A DNA stretch of 64,000 nt from Callipepla californica brunnescens (lineage: Eukaryota; Chordata; Aves; Galliformes; Odontophoridae), in NCBI GenBank assembly GCA_023055505.1, contig JALIRH010000002.1:36279733-36343732 (forward strand). The letters are read 5' to 3'. Of this stretch, positions 37,401 to 47,307 are shown piece after piece. The translations under genes and the position numbers were made by a program. Numbering within the stretch: position 1 is the first letter of the stretch; each line of letters starts with the position of its first letter. The notes under the pieces were generated by a model. That model ran no database searches, was not told the DNA's origin, and was given only the letters and a program-made list of their open reading frames with translations.

Positions 37401-39326
37401 CAAGTTACTCTAGTGACCCCATTCCACAGGGAGAAGTGATTCATGGCTATAGTCCACTTCTGCTTCCTGCAGTTTCTCCTCTCTGCCTCTGTATGTTCAC
37501 ATTGGATTTTGATGCACCAGCCAGTAGCCTTGTGACTAAAAGTCATCTAGTCTTTCTATCTACATATGAAGCCCTATTTTTGTACATTAAAAATTGTTCT
37601 TTCTAATAAACATATTGTAAAGACCCTTTTCCATGATTTTGCTTATTTATTTGTTTGATTGTTTGAAGTATTTTGTTTTCATTCCTATCTGAATACAGAA
37701 TACATCCTTGCTCATGGCAACTCCAGACAAACATTGAAGAGTGGCCAGCTCAGGAATCATATTTTCTTTGTAGATCTTGCAAGCTCACAAACTCTGAGTG
37801 AATTGTGCCTGAGCTGAAAGCAGGTCAGGCAAGTTTTCTGGTGCTTCACCCACAGCATGGTCATTCTGATGGACATGCAGAGCCACGCCTCAGCAAGAGG
37901 CTTGGAGGGATGCTGGATTTCTTTGATCAGGCTCTGATGCACTCACTGGGTGCTGACAGGAGCTGTAATGCTGGGCGGTGCTCACTTCACCAGGACATGG
38001 ATGCGGTCCCATCTCCTGAAGGATCTCCTTTAACCAGGCTAGGTGGTGTTTCTTAGGAGTGAGCAGACCCTACCTGTACTCTCCTCGGCCAAAAGAAAGA
38101 GAAAAAAAAACGTTACAGCCATGGGGATATTCTTCAAACCTCAGCAGTTTCTGCAGGCTATCATCACAGCCATTATGGGACCCAGTGCTCTGCAGACACC
38201 AGGTGATCTGTACACCAACCATAGGAGCATCTCTGTTGCACCTCAGTGCAAAGACCTCCTTGGGACCTCCTCCTTTGCTGGTAATGAAAATCTGGCCACT
38301 ACATTTAACACAGCAGAGAAAAATAGACAAATTCAGCTTTTAAATAGAAATCTAGTTCTCATATTCACTGAAATATTTCTCCAGTCCCCTTCTTCTCACT
38401 TCTACAGGTGAATTTTTCATGGAGCTCCTTCACATAAGCACTCTGGAGATAGATTTACCTGCACTTTGCTTTGTAACTCTGTCAGGCTTGCTTCTCCCCC
38501 TTTCTGCTGCATGTGTGTGTGCTTTTGTTACTTGTATTGTGTAAGGTGTCTTGGGATATTCGCATCCTGTGCATTGTGTGGCATTGTGTTGAATAGGAGG
38601 TACAGAAATTAAAAGCAAGTCTCCTCCTACCCCCATATGCCTTTTCTTTGCAGGTTTTCCTGGAAGTTTTGTGTGGGGAGGGAAGGGAAGAGGTAAAATA
38701 TGACTTGGCTGAGACTGCCGGATGCTGAATCAGCTGCGATTGCCTCACGTTTTCCTTTCTTTTAAAATAAGGGGTACAATTTTTTGAAAATGTCCGTTTG
38801 ATTTCTCTGCACCCCTACGCAGTCCACCATCTCTCAGCAAGACACTTTTTGAAAATAGTACGTACACTTCTCAGTCACGTGGGCATTTTCTAAAATCACC
38901 TTTAGAATTCCTTGCTTCTAGGCCTGGAAAGTATGTCTTGTGGTGTTTTAGTAACTTGGTACAGGTGCTGCATGCTGGCACAATGATGGTATTCCTCCCC
39001 TAAGTATTCCCTGCGATAAAAGAGGTGGAGGAGATAGTCACACTCATTAACTCAATAAAAAGCTCACAGACTCCCCCAAACTGCCCAAAAACACACAACC
39101 TCTTTAGGCATACTTGTGCCATGCTGCACTGCTGTGGTTACAGGAGCTGATGCCACTAGTTGTGACACCCTGCTCCTCATGGTAGCACACAGTTGGCTCT
39201 GATGAGACTGCCAAAACCTGCATGATAATGCCAGTGTCACTGAACAGAGGAGTGCTGCAGGAAAAGCAAACAGAAAGTGAGACACCAAAATCCTATGAAA
39301 CCCTGAAGATAGTATTTTTGCAAGAG

Positions 39327-39400
39327 GAGATGTGAGGGAGAGGAGAGGAGATATGAGGGAGGGGAGGGGAGATGTGAGGGAGGGGAGGGGAGGAGAGAAA
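39327..39400 (+). repeat. 21-bp G-rich minisatellite, about 3.5 copies
   Basis: Exact 21-base units at 39327-39347, 39348-39368 and 39369-39389, each GAGATRTGAGGGAGRGGAGRG, followed by a partial fourth. The second and third units carry three G-tracts of 3-4 each, enough for a G-quadruplex. The frame on the opposite strand (39064-39567) runs through it, giving an SLTSPLP-type repeat, and is not a gene. Confidence 0.9.
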
Positions 39401-40009
39401 AAAGAGCAGTTTAGTTTATTTTCAGGATTGACAAAAAAGGAAGCTGTATTTGTACGAGTGCAACAGCTTACATTTGGATCAAATCTTGTTTTGTGCAAAT
39501 TCCAACATCTAATAAAGATACTGCTGCTTCTGAGCCAGAAATCCATAAAAGCTAATAGTAGCAGCACCTATTTTAACAGTAGTCAGTGAGTACTTTGAAT
39601 CCACAACACCCCTATCTTTAAAAGTGAGGAGCATTTAAGTCAAGGGAGATGCAACCCTGCTGCACTCAGCCCCATGGTGCACTTCTGTTCCAAGCTCCCT
39701 TCCCTGCAGTGCACTGCCCCACTTAGCCCTGCTGAGGTGATCCCCTGCTTAAAACAGGCAGAAAAGCAAAGGACATGATATGCCAATGAGAGCTGTGCAC
39801 CATGAAGGTGTGTGAGGAGTTGCTATCTGCCAGGCAAGGTGAAGACAGCAATTGCCAGTTGATATCTTCCTTCCTTCTCTGTTGTAGAGAAAAGGAACAG
39901 CCAGCGTTTGAGGCTGTGATAGCTGGTTTTATATGCTCTCCTAAAGGTTATTAATTCTTCCTACACCATTCCCAGTAAGCTAGAGTACCTTATAATATAA
40001 CTTCCTCAT

Positions 40010-40620
40010 TAACATCGCGAGCTGTGATTATGCGGTTGTGTTACCAAGGGCTTCAAAGCCACCAAACCTAAATATAATCTTACAGTACCTCGTTACAATA
40101 CAAAGCACATCCTCTAATACATTTTTTTTTTTGTTTGCATAAAATGCAGCACAATAATGGTTCGCGTGACCTCTGCCCCCCGTACGGTTCATTGGGACAT
40201 TGTTTGGGAGCACACGGTCTGCGTTTCACAGGGCACAGGTGCTATGGTGTGCACAGGCCCCGGGCCCAGCCCTGCAGCCCGGCACACCGCCGCTCCCCCG
40301 GCAGCTGCACTCAGGGGACCGCTTTTGTGGCCCACCAGGAATTTCCTGTGATAGAATATCAGAAGCCTACTGGTGACTGCTAGGAGGTGACTTCACAGGG
40401 CAAAAGTTCTCCCTCCACAATAAACATTCTCCGCGTTGCTGTGTGGATTTCCTACGCTGGGCTGACAGCAGTGAGGGACTTGTCATCTTGGGAGAGAACA
40501 GATCGGGGAAGGCATCGTAGCCACTTGTAAGGCTTTGTCAGCAAGAGGGGTGAAGCTGAACATCCGCCACCATTTTGGCATTGTCTCCCGAGAAGGGGAA
40601 GAATTCGAAGTATTCATATT
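40010..40620. promoter_or_regulatory. CpG-bearing block, candidate regulatory element
   Basis: About a dozen CpGs fall within 40157-40325 (CGCG, CCCCGTACGG, CCCCGGGCCC, CACCGCCGCTCCCCCGG), with more at 40015-40045 and 40430-40605, set in AT-rich flanks. It contains CATTGTTTG (SOX-like, about 40197-40205) and CCGCCACCATTTTGGC (YY1-like, about 40565-40580). Coding potential is weak. Enhancer or alternative-promoter function is an inference. Confidence 0.45.
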
Positions 40621-40643
40621 AATTTTTAAAAATGGGCTATAAA

Positions 40644-40712
40644 AATCACAGAATCACAGGATTATAGCGGTTGGAAGGGACCTCAAGAGATCATCTAGTC
40701 CAACCCCCATAT
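40644..40712 (-). mobile_element. CR1 LINE 3' fragment
   Basis: Minus orientation: AATCACAGAATCACAGGATT, GGTTGGAAGGGACCTCAAGA and TCTAGTCCAACCCCC. Very short 3' end. Confidence 0.88.
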
Positions 40713-40844
40713 ACACTAATCCACAGTCAAACATAAATCATACACTCATCATCACATATCCTGGTACTACAATATGCACACTAGTAATTGCATTGTATCT
40801 ATATGCAGTACAGACAAAATATCTATATAGTCTTAAAATTATAC

Positions 40845-40985
40845 AATCAAAGAATCATTAAGGTTGGAAAAGACTTCCAGAATAGTCCAGCCCAACCATC
40901 AACTCATCTCCACCACGCCCACTAACTGTGACCTTCAGTGCCACATCTACACATTTCTTGAACCCTTGCAGTGATGGTGACTTCT
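40845..40985 (-). mobile_element. CR1-X-like LINE 3' fragment
   Basis: Minus orientation: AGAATCATTAAGGTTGGAAA, CATCTCCACCACGCCCACTA, and CAGTGCCACATCTACACATT followed by tcttgaacccttgcagtgatgg. Confidence 0.88.
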
Positions 40986-43748
40986 CATAGTACAGATCAC
41001 CAAAGAACTAACACAGTTAGGAACTTCCCTGTACGTGGTTTTCTGTGTGAAAAATCCATGGGGTTGTTCAGCTACTCTTGGTAGCCCTGGGACCGTCACA
41101 GCTCACTTGGCCAAAACTAGGCAGAGGACCGTCCGAGGGCACCTGATTTATTTGGCCAGTTGAAGTAACGTGCAGCTCAGGCAGCCTGCAGCGAGGCTTA
41201 CTGACTGAAATAGCTTTGGGGAAACAATACATTAATTTCCTGTGGAAAATACATCTATTAAAATTGGACAGTAGCCTTGGTTGAGTCCAACACAGTAAAA
41301 CAGCATGCTGTAGAGCTCAAAAGTAAACACAGCTATGTGCTGGCTTTGAGGTCATAAAATGATGAAAAGCACTCATAATTCTCAGAATCAGGGTCCTCCT
41401 TGGTAAAGCCTGTGAAATAGAGCAAAGATTTCCAGAAAGTGTCCTGTAGCTGTCTCACCTCAGCATACCTCAGCACTCACACCCAGCTTCACCAGGGACT
41501 TGCCTGACCACTAAGCAAAGTTTGACACAAAGCAATGTGTGTTTATTTTGTTGTTGTCATCTCATATCAGATAATGGTCACAACCACAGGTAGGTCTTAA
41601 TTGCTACTTATCTGGAAGATGAGGAGATAAAAAGGCAGTGAGAAACCTGTAGGAAACTTAGCGGCACTGGTGAATTTTGATGCCTCGTTCCTTGTTTGCT
41701 GTTCCTGACACTTCTCCTGTAACTACTGCCATTTGCACCATCACACCAAGCACCGCATGTTCTCATCAGAGCAATCTGTGCTGGTTTGTGAGGGTGTGAG
41801 GATGGAGTCAGCACTTCAGCTCAGGTGAGCACAGTCCTAAGTTGGAACAAAGCCTCACTCCCAAGAGTTGTTTCTCTTCATATTCTCAAATAAATATTTC
41901 TTTTCCCCCAGTCATGTACAACCTTCCAAATAGCCTGTTTTCTGTGAAAGCACTCAAAATCTGTCCTGAGAGCTCAGTTCCATCCACCTTATGCCACAGC
42001 CTGTTCTTGATGGATTGAGAAGAGATCACATTATTTGGCTTCAGCATTCTAACCGAACTTCTAGTGGCAAATAGATGTTCATGCTGAAGGAAGGCTAAAT
42101 CCATCTGTCGAATGTTTTTCTTTCCTTTGTGATCAGGCTGATATTTTTAGTCTCGGTGACTGAACTTCAAATCAGTCACCATGTACTCAGGAGGAAGGAA
42201 CCAGTTTGGTTAGCTTTTTTCTATTTCACAGCAAGCAGAACACTGTATTCCACTTCTGTGGACCGTGACATCCCATGGCATATTAAAAGCCTTATTCAAA
42301 CTGCAAGACAGCCATATTTTACACTCAGTAGGAGACTGTAGGAAGAAGTATGAGGCCAGGGTTATTCTGACTCTGGACAGCTTGTCAACCTGGGTGCTAG
42401 GAACAAAGATTAGGACATTCTCTGCCTGTTCATATGATCCTGAAACAAATAAGTGGAAGATTGTCTCAGCAGGAATTCTCTTTATATCATCAGAGACTCT
42501 GCATATATGCAGGTTTTATTTCAGAATGGCTGAACCTGCACTTGCACTTTTGTTCTAAGTCCCCATCCATTGTGCAATATCATAAGATCTGTGAAAACAT
42601 TGAGGGCAACTCTGAACGGTTTTATTTTCTTGATTAGAGCAATTGAACACCAAGACCTCAGCTAAGTCCACAGGCTGAGCTCACTGATATCTGGAAAGTC
42701 TTCTTTGGACAACACTGCAATTTCTGATACCACAAAACTGTACAAAATTCATTCAGGATGGGAAGGGCTTGAGAATTTCTTTATTAGCCTGCTCAGATTT
42801 TATTCCAATCGATCTCTTCAAAGAGGTGATGACTTCATTGATATATACTGCAAGAATCTCTTCCAAATGCCTTCTGAAACAATACATTGCATTTATTGAA
42901 CTCAAACACAAAGATCTCCGGCATTACTCATCATGTAAAGGCAGAATACATTATACTTCCTGTGTCTACCCAGCTCACTATGCTGGAGACAGGGCTGGTG
43001 CATTTTCACATGACAAGAGACCTTCCTCTTCTTTTCTTCCATGTCTTTCCTTCCACAGGTAGTTTAAGATGAATACAAGTTGAAAAGTCTCTGCAAGTCT
43101 CTCCTTTCTTTAAGCACGTAAGGCTGGACTTAAGCTGGGCAGAAACTGATCTGAGTATTTCCAGCTGATATTGCTCACGGTTGTAGTTGTATCAACTAGA
43201 GTTATCATCCCTAAGAAATAAAATTATTCAACCTTAGTTATGCACTTGGATTTCACACTTAAGATGCACACAGTTCAAATTGCCTCCTAAGCAATTCACT
43301 TCATCTTGTTCCAGAATGCTACAATGCAGCTTCTTGTCTCCAGAAGCTTGTTGCAATCTGTAGGATGCAAGCAGTCATCAGGCTTTGCAGTGATGTTTGC
43401 CTTTGAACATGGGAAGGAGCCTGTCATGCCATGCAGGAGAAACCCATAGATACATTTCATTGCATCGAGGAGTGCAGGGAAGACAACAGTGACTGCTGTC
43501 AGTTCTGTGCTGCCTCATTTCCTCAGGCCTGTAACTGAAGGAGCTGAGGACAGCCAGAGCCAAAGCTCTTTCTGTAGTCTATAGAAGTAACTGGAAAACA
43601 TGGAGCTAGCATTGCATTTCCCCTTTGAAATGGTGTCTGACTGTAGTGAACTTCAGTACAACAGTTGAGCTTAGGGAAACATTGGATTGACAAAACCCAA
43701 AATGTTGTCTCCAGTAGAGCTAAGAACAAGACAGTTCGCCTCTGATAT
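40986..43748. other. Intergenic, no gene recognised
   Basis: Unique AT-rich DNA. The overlapping plus-strand frames between 42129 and 43072 are all under 100 codons and have no recognisable similarity. Confidence 0.5.
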
Positions 43749-44237
43749 ACAAGGGCTGCTCTGAAAGTAATGTTTCCTATTTTATTCTGTGAGCCTACAA
43801 CATCAGAGGCAGATGTTGGTGGCATGGCAGTAGAGGTTGAACTTTCCCTCAGTGTTCCATTACATTTCGTTGCTGTGTGACAGACGGCAGCAGAGGGGCA
43901 GTCTGACATGGAAGTGTATGTGAAGCAAAGGCATGGAATTGAACTGAAATTGAACTGTGCTGAAAAAATTGTACCGATTGACATTCATCAATGCTTGTTG
44001 AACATTTATGGAGAACAAACAGTGGATGTGAACACAGTGAGGCAGTGGGTGGTGCACTTCAGCAGTAACAATGGTGATGTGAAAGACAAGCCACATTCCA
44101 GGCATCCACGCACAGCTGCCACATCATGAAATGAAGAGCATCTCAATCAGCACATCTGTGTGAATCAGCTAATGGTGGCATGGAATTGGCCACTTTGTGC
44201 CTGGGTCCACAGAATGATGCATTACTGGACTTCAGGG
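43749..44237 (+). mobile_element. Galluhop (mariner) element, 5' part with transposase N-terminus
   Basis: The 5' inverted repeat GGGCTGCTCTGAAAGTAATG is at about 43750-43769. An open frame at 43908-44129 encodes a mariner transposase N-terminal helix-turn-helix region (MEVYVKQRHGIELKLNCAEK, then DIHQCLLNIYGEQTVDVNTV, RQWVVHFSSNNGDVKDKPHS) and ends in an in-frame stop at 44127-44129 where the family normally continues. The catalytic DDD domain and the 3' inverted repeat are absent, and a CR1 end follows directly. Defunct copy. Confidence 0.88.
43908..44129 (+). pseudogene. Mariner transposase fragment (N-terminal DNA-binding part only)
   Basis: 73-codon remnant with the helix-turn-helix region of a mariner transposase (INIYGEQTVDVNTVRQWV-type motif) and a stop after RHPRTAATS. 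The catalytic domain is lost, so it has no transposase activity. A more damaged version of the same segment is in the copy at 18492-19045. Confidence 0.8.
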
Positions 44238-44517
44238 TGAAAAGCAGAGTGTGGTGATAGGATGAGGGGAAACGGCTACAAACTGAAGCATAGGAAGTTC
44301 CACACAAATGTCCATGGGAACTTCTTCACAGTGCAGTGACGGAGCACTGGCACAGGCTGCACAGAGAGGTGGTGGAGTCTCCTTCTCTGGAGACATCCAA
44401 GACCCACCTGGACGCCTACCTGTGCAACCTGGGCTAGGGAGCTGCTTTGGCAGGGGGTTGGATTTAATGATCTCTGGAGTTCCCATCCAACCCCTACAAT
44501 TCTGTGATTTCTGTGAC
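44238..44517 (+). mobile_element. CR1 (CR1-Y/C-like) LINE 3' end, inserted in or beside Galluhop
   Basis: Plus orientation: AGGATGAGGGGAAACGGCTA, GCATAGGAAGTTCCACACAA, GTGACGGAGCACTGGCACAGG, GGTGGTGGAGTCTCCTTCTC, GACGCCTACCTGTGCAACCT, GGGGTTGGATTTAATGATCT, and a CTACAATTCTGTGATTTCTGTGA end (44495-44517). Confidence 0.92.
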
Positions 44518-44599
44518 AGACACTTTTTTCCCTATCAGTATATAATTGCAGGGCTTCTTGCCTCATTACAGGCATGGAATGCACCTCACAAAATTAATT

Positions 44600-45480
44600 T
44601 CCCGTAGTAATTCTGTTAACAAACATGGAAATGCTGGTGATGAACTTTGTATTGCATCTGACTCCCCGAGGCTACTCGTCCCAGCGTTTGACTGCTTTGC
44701 TGCAGCACTCAATCTCTGCATACCTTTGGCTGCTGAATTTGTAAGCAGAGCCCTAGGGGGACTGAACTGCGATGGTAGAGGCAGCTGGGACTGTGAGCAG
44801 GTCGGTGTAATTCTAAACAGTTTAAGAGCTGGCTCAAACATCTCCTGCTTATTGTATACTCTGTATCGCCATTTGAATCTGGTGAGGGAAAGAAAAGGTA
44901 CCTCTACAAGGGGCCTTGACATATTGTCTTGTCAGTGCTTCTTTTCCGGACAAACTTCCAAAGTTCACCAGGGCTTCGTTATTTCACCGTAACGAGAGCA
45001 TTCATCTGACCATTTCTGACTTAGAGACATCCTCAAAGACTGCGTTTTTTAACACCAGGAAATGTAAAGGTAATAGAGCAGCAGCTTTCCCATTTACCAA
45101 CCATTATCTTCCCAAACCCTCCTTTCCGCCCCCCGCCCCGACTTGTTGCCTCATTAATCTCCATGCACGACTTGAAGCGTTAAAAGCTTTTATGATCGAT
45201 TTATTACGGAGAGACGCCCCGGGGAGCTGCCGGCGGCTGTGAACGGCACCGGCCGCTCCGGGGCACCCCGGGCACCTCCCACCCCCGGCGGCCCCGAGCG
45301 GAGGAGGAGGCCGCGGGCAGCGCCGGGCCCGAGCGCGGCCCCACACCTCCCCCCAGCGGCCCTGCTGGTGCCTGCGAGAGGAATTCCCGTCCCAGCCTGT
45401 CTGTCCCAGGCGTGCCAGTTTCTCCTCCTGTCTGCCTGCTTGGCTTCTTGGGGCCTGGGGGAACATCCTCTCTTTGACGC
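44600..45480. promoter_or_regulatory. CpG island with AT-rich conserved-looking flank, candidate promoter or enhancer
   Basis: 45210-45350 holds about 21 CpGs in 140 bases (for example GCCGGCGGCTG, CCCCGGCGGCCCCGAGCGG), the densest CpG cluster in the window. It is flanked on the left by homeodomain-like sites (TTTTATGATCGATTTATTAC at about 45188-45207). Farther left is CCAAAGTTCA (HNF4-like, 44957-44966). Two overlapping open frames (45104-45538 minus, 45239-45676 plus) reach about 145 codons because of GC content and run into a CR1, so they are not accepted as genes. An unannotated first exon, non-coding RNA promoter or distal SOX17 element are all possible. Confidence 0.5.
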
Positions 45481-45484
45481 CTGC

Positions 45485-46198
45485 AGAGTCGCAGAATTGC
45501 AGGGGTTGGAGGGGACCTCTGGAGATCATGTTGTCCAACCTCCTGCTAAAGGGAGTTCCCTACAGCAAGTTGCACAGGAAAGCGTCCAGGTGACTTTTGA
45601 ATGTCTCCATAGAAGGAGTCTCCACAGCCTCTCTAGGCAGCATGTTCCAGTGCTCTGTTGCCCTCAAAATAAATAAGATCTTCTTCATGTTTGTATAGAA
45701 CTTTCTGTATTCCAGTTTGTGCCTTCTGCTCCTTGTCCTGTCGCTGTACAACACCAAAAAAGCCTGGACTTATCCACTTGACTCTCACTCTTTAGATATT
45801 TACAAGCATTCATAAGATCACCCCTCAGCTTTCTCCAGTTTGAACAGACCCAGGTCTCTCAGCCTTTCCTCATGCAAGATACGCTCCCCCAGACCCTTCA
45901 CCATCTTTGTGGCCCTCTGCTGGACTCCTTCTAGGAGATCTCTGTCTTTCTTGAACTAAGGAGCCCAGAACTGGACACATTACTCCAAATGTGGCCTCAC
46001 CAGGGCAGAGTAGAAAGGGTGGATCACCTCCCTTGACCTGCTGGCCACGCTCTTTTTAATGCATCTCAGGATCCCATTGGCCTTCTTGGCCACCAGGGCA
46101 CACTGCTGGCTCATGGCCAACCTGTTACCCACCAGGACACCCAGGTCCCTCTCTGCAGATAACATCCTCCACTCCTCTGATATACAGAACCTGTTCAA
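45485..46198 (-). mobile_element. CR1 LINE 3' copy with end of ORF2, 0.7 kb
   Basis: The longest CR1 piece here, in minus orientation. It starts (its 3' end) AGAGTCGCAGAATTGCAGGG at 45485. 45980-46198 encodes a still-open CR1 reverse-transcriptase ORF2 tail (MLSAERDLGVLVGNRLAMSQ, QCALVAKKANGILRCIKKSV, SRSREVIHPFYSALVRPHLE). It lacks the catalytic FADD region and endonuclease, so it is inactive. The extent of the open frame suggests a comparatively young insertion. Confidence 0.93.
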
Positions 46199-47250
46199 AA
46201 GGTTTACAAGAAATGGAGAGGAAACAAAAGGATGAGCCAGCAGGAAAGCCTGTTCTGCTGCACAACAGTGCTTTTCTTAGGATATCAGACTAAAACAAAG
46301 GAAAACTTTACTGCAGCATTCCCTGAAACTGATTAAGGGCTTTAGCTTCTGCCTGTATGAGGCTCTGATAAGAAGCCATCCTACTTAGGAATGCCAGCTG
46401 GTGTCAGTGCTCACTATCAAAGCATGTTTCCTTTCTGTATTGTGAATGGATCTGCCGCTAAGAGTGCTGCTGCCCATTGAGTAAAGGGCTCTGCAGACCC
46501 ACAGTGTCTCTTGCTTGCCCTGTGCATCCCAACTACTTTGAGCAATGCTGACAGTCTTCCAGAAATACTGGAGGCTATCAGGCATCTAGGTCATAGTTTT
46601 ACTGGAAAAGTCTGTAAAGTTATATACAAATGATATATTTATGCTCTCTGGGCTACTAGGTAGACTAGTGCACTGTGCTGTCACTAAAATAAATTCACAG
46701 CCACAGAGTAGTTTGCTGACTCTGATCACCAGATAAGGCTTAAAAAGCATGATCTTTTTGTTGTCAACAAGAGACATTGCCGTAGATTTGTTTTTAGATG
46801 GGATGTGGGGGGGAGGAAAAGAAGAAAAAAAATAATAAAACCCAAAGAAGATATGTAATCTAATTGCTCCAAACAAACTAGTATAGAGGGGTTATCAGAA
46901 CAGAACTCTGTCATGAGTCAGATTTGTGTCCTGAGAGACCACATATCTCTCACCTGGCCAGAGGCTTTAGCTTACTAGCAAAGTGGAAATGGGTGAAGAA
47001 AGAGGACACCTCCCAGGAACACAGAAAAGCTCCTCAACTTCCTTCCATGTCACAGCAACTACTTTTCACTTACATGAGACCTTTATATTCTCTCCTCGAT
47101 ACTTCTGTCTTTTAGTGTTTTCTGTTGATGTTGGTAATTTGACAAACTGATCAAATACGCAAAAGTTACATAGCCATTCCTTGGTAAGCACAAAAGATTA
47201 ATTATTTTTAAATAGCACTGTACTGTATAGCTTAATGCCTGAACCTCCAC
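46199..47250. other. Intergenic, no gene recognised
   Basis: Unique AT-rich sequence with a short A-rich part near 46826-46840. Nothing else supported. Confidence 0.5.
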
Positions 47251-47307
47251 TTACAGAATATCCCAAGCTGGGAGGGACCCATGACAACCATCAAGTCCAA
47301 CTGTTAA
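47251..47307 (-). mobile_element. CR1 LINE 3' terminal fragment
   Basis: Minus orientation: TTACAGAATATCCCAAGCTG, GGAGGGACCCATGACAACCA and TCAAGTCCAACTG. About 57 bases only. Confidence 0.75.

Larger units (their letters stand above)
33867..40010. other. Intergenic, no gene recognised
   Basis: About 6 kb of unique DNA. It contains an A-run of 22 at 34451-34472, a T-rich stretch near 36845-36860, and the minisatellite at 39327-39400. The part 37800-38060 is less AT-rich and could be an old unrecognised repeat. No supported gene. Confidence 0.45.

Noticed and set aside
39064..39567. 167-codon minus-strand frame, longest in the window
   Set aside because: Its middle is the translated 21-bp minisatellite (SLTSPLP-like) and the rest has no recognisable similarity or splice context.
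43523..43984. 153-codon minus-strand frame
   Set aside because: Antisense of the Galluhop 5' region, which explains it fully.
44308..44607. 99-codon frame resembling a small protein
   Set aside because: It is a translation of the CR1 3' end and flanking sequence.
45104..45676. Two overlapping frames of about 145 codons across the CpG island
   Set aside because: GC-rich DNA lowers stop frequency, and both frames run into the CR1 copy. They may be part of a transcript but coding cannot be supported.
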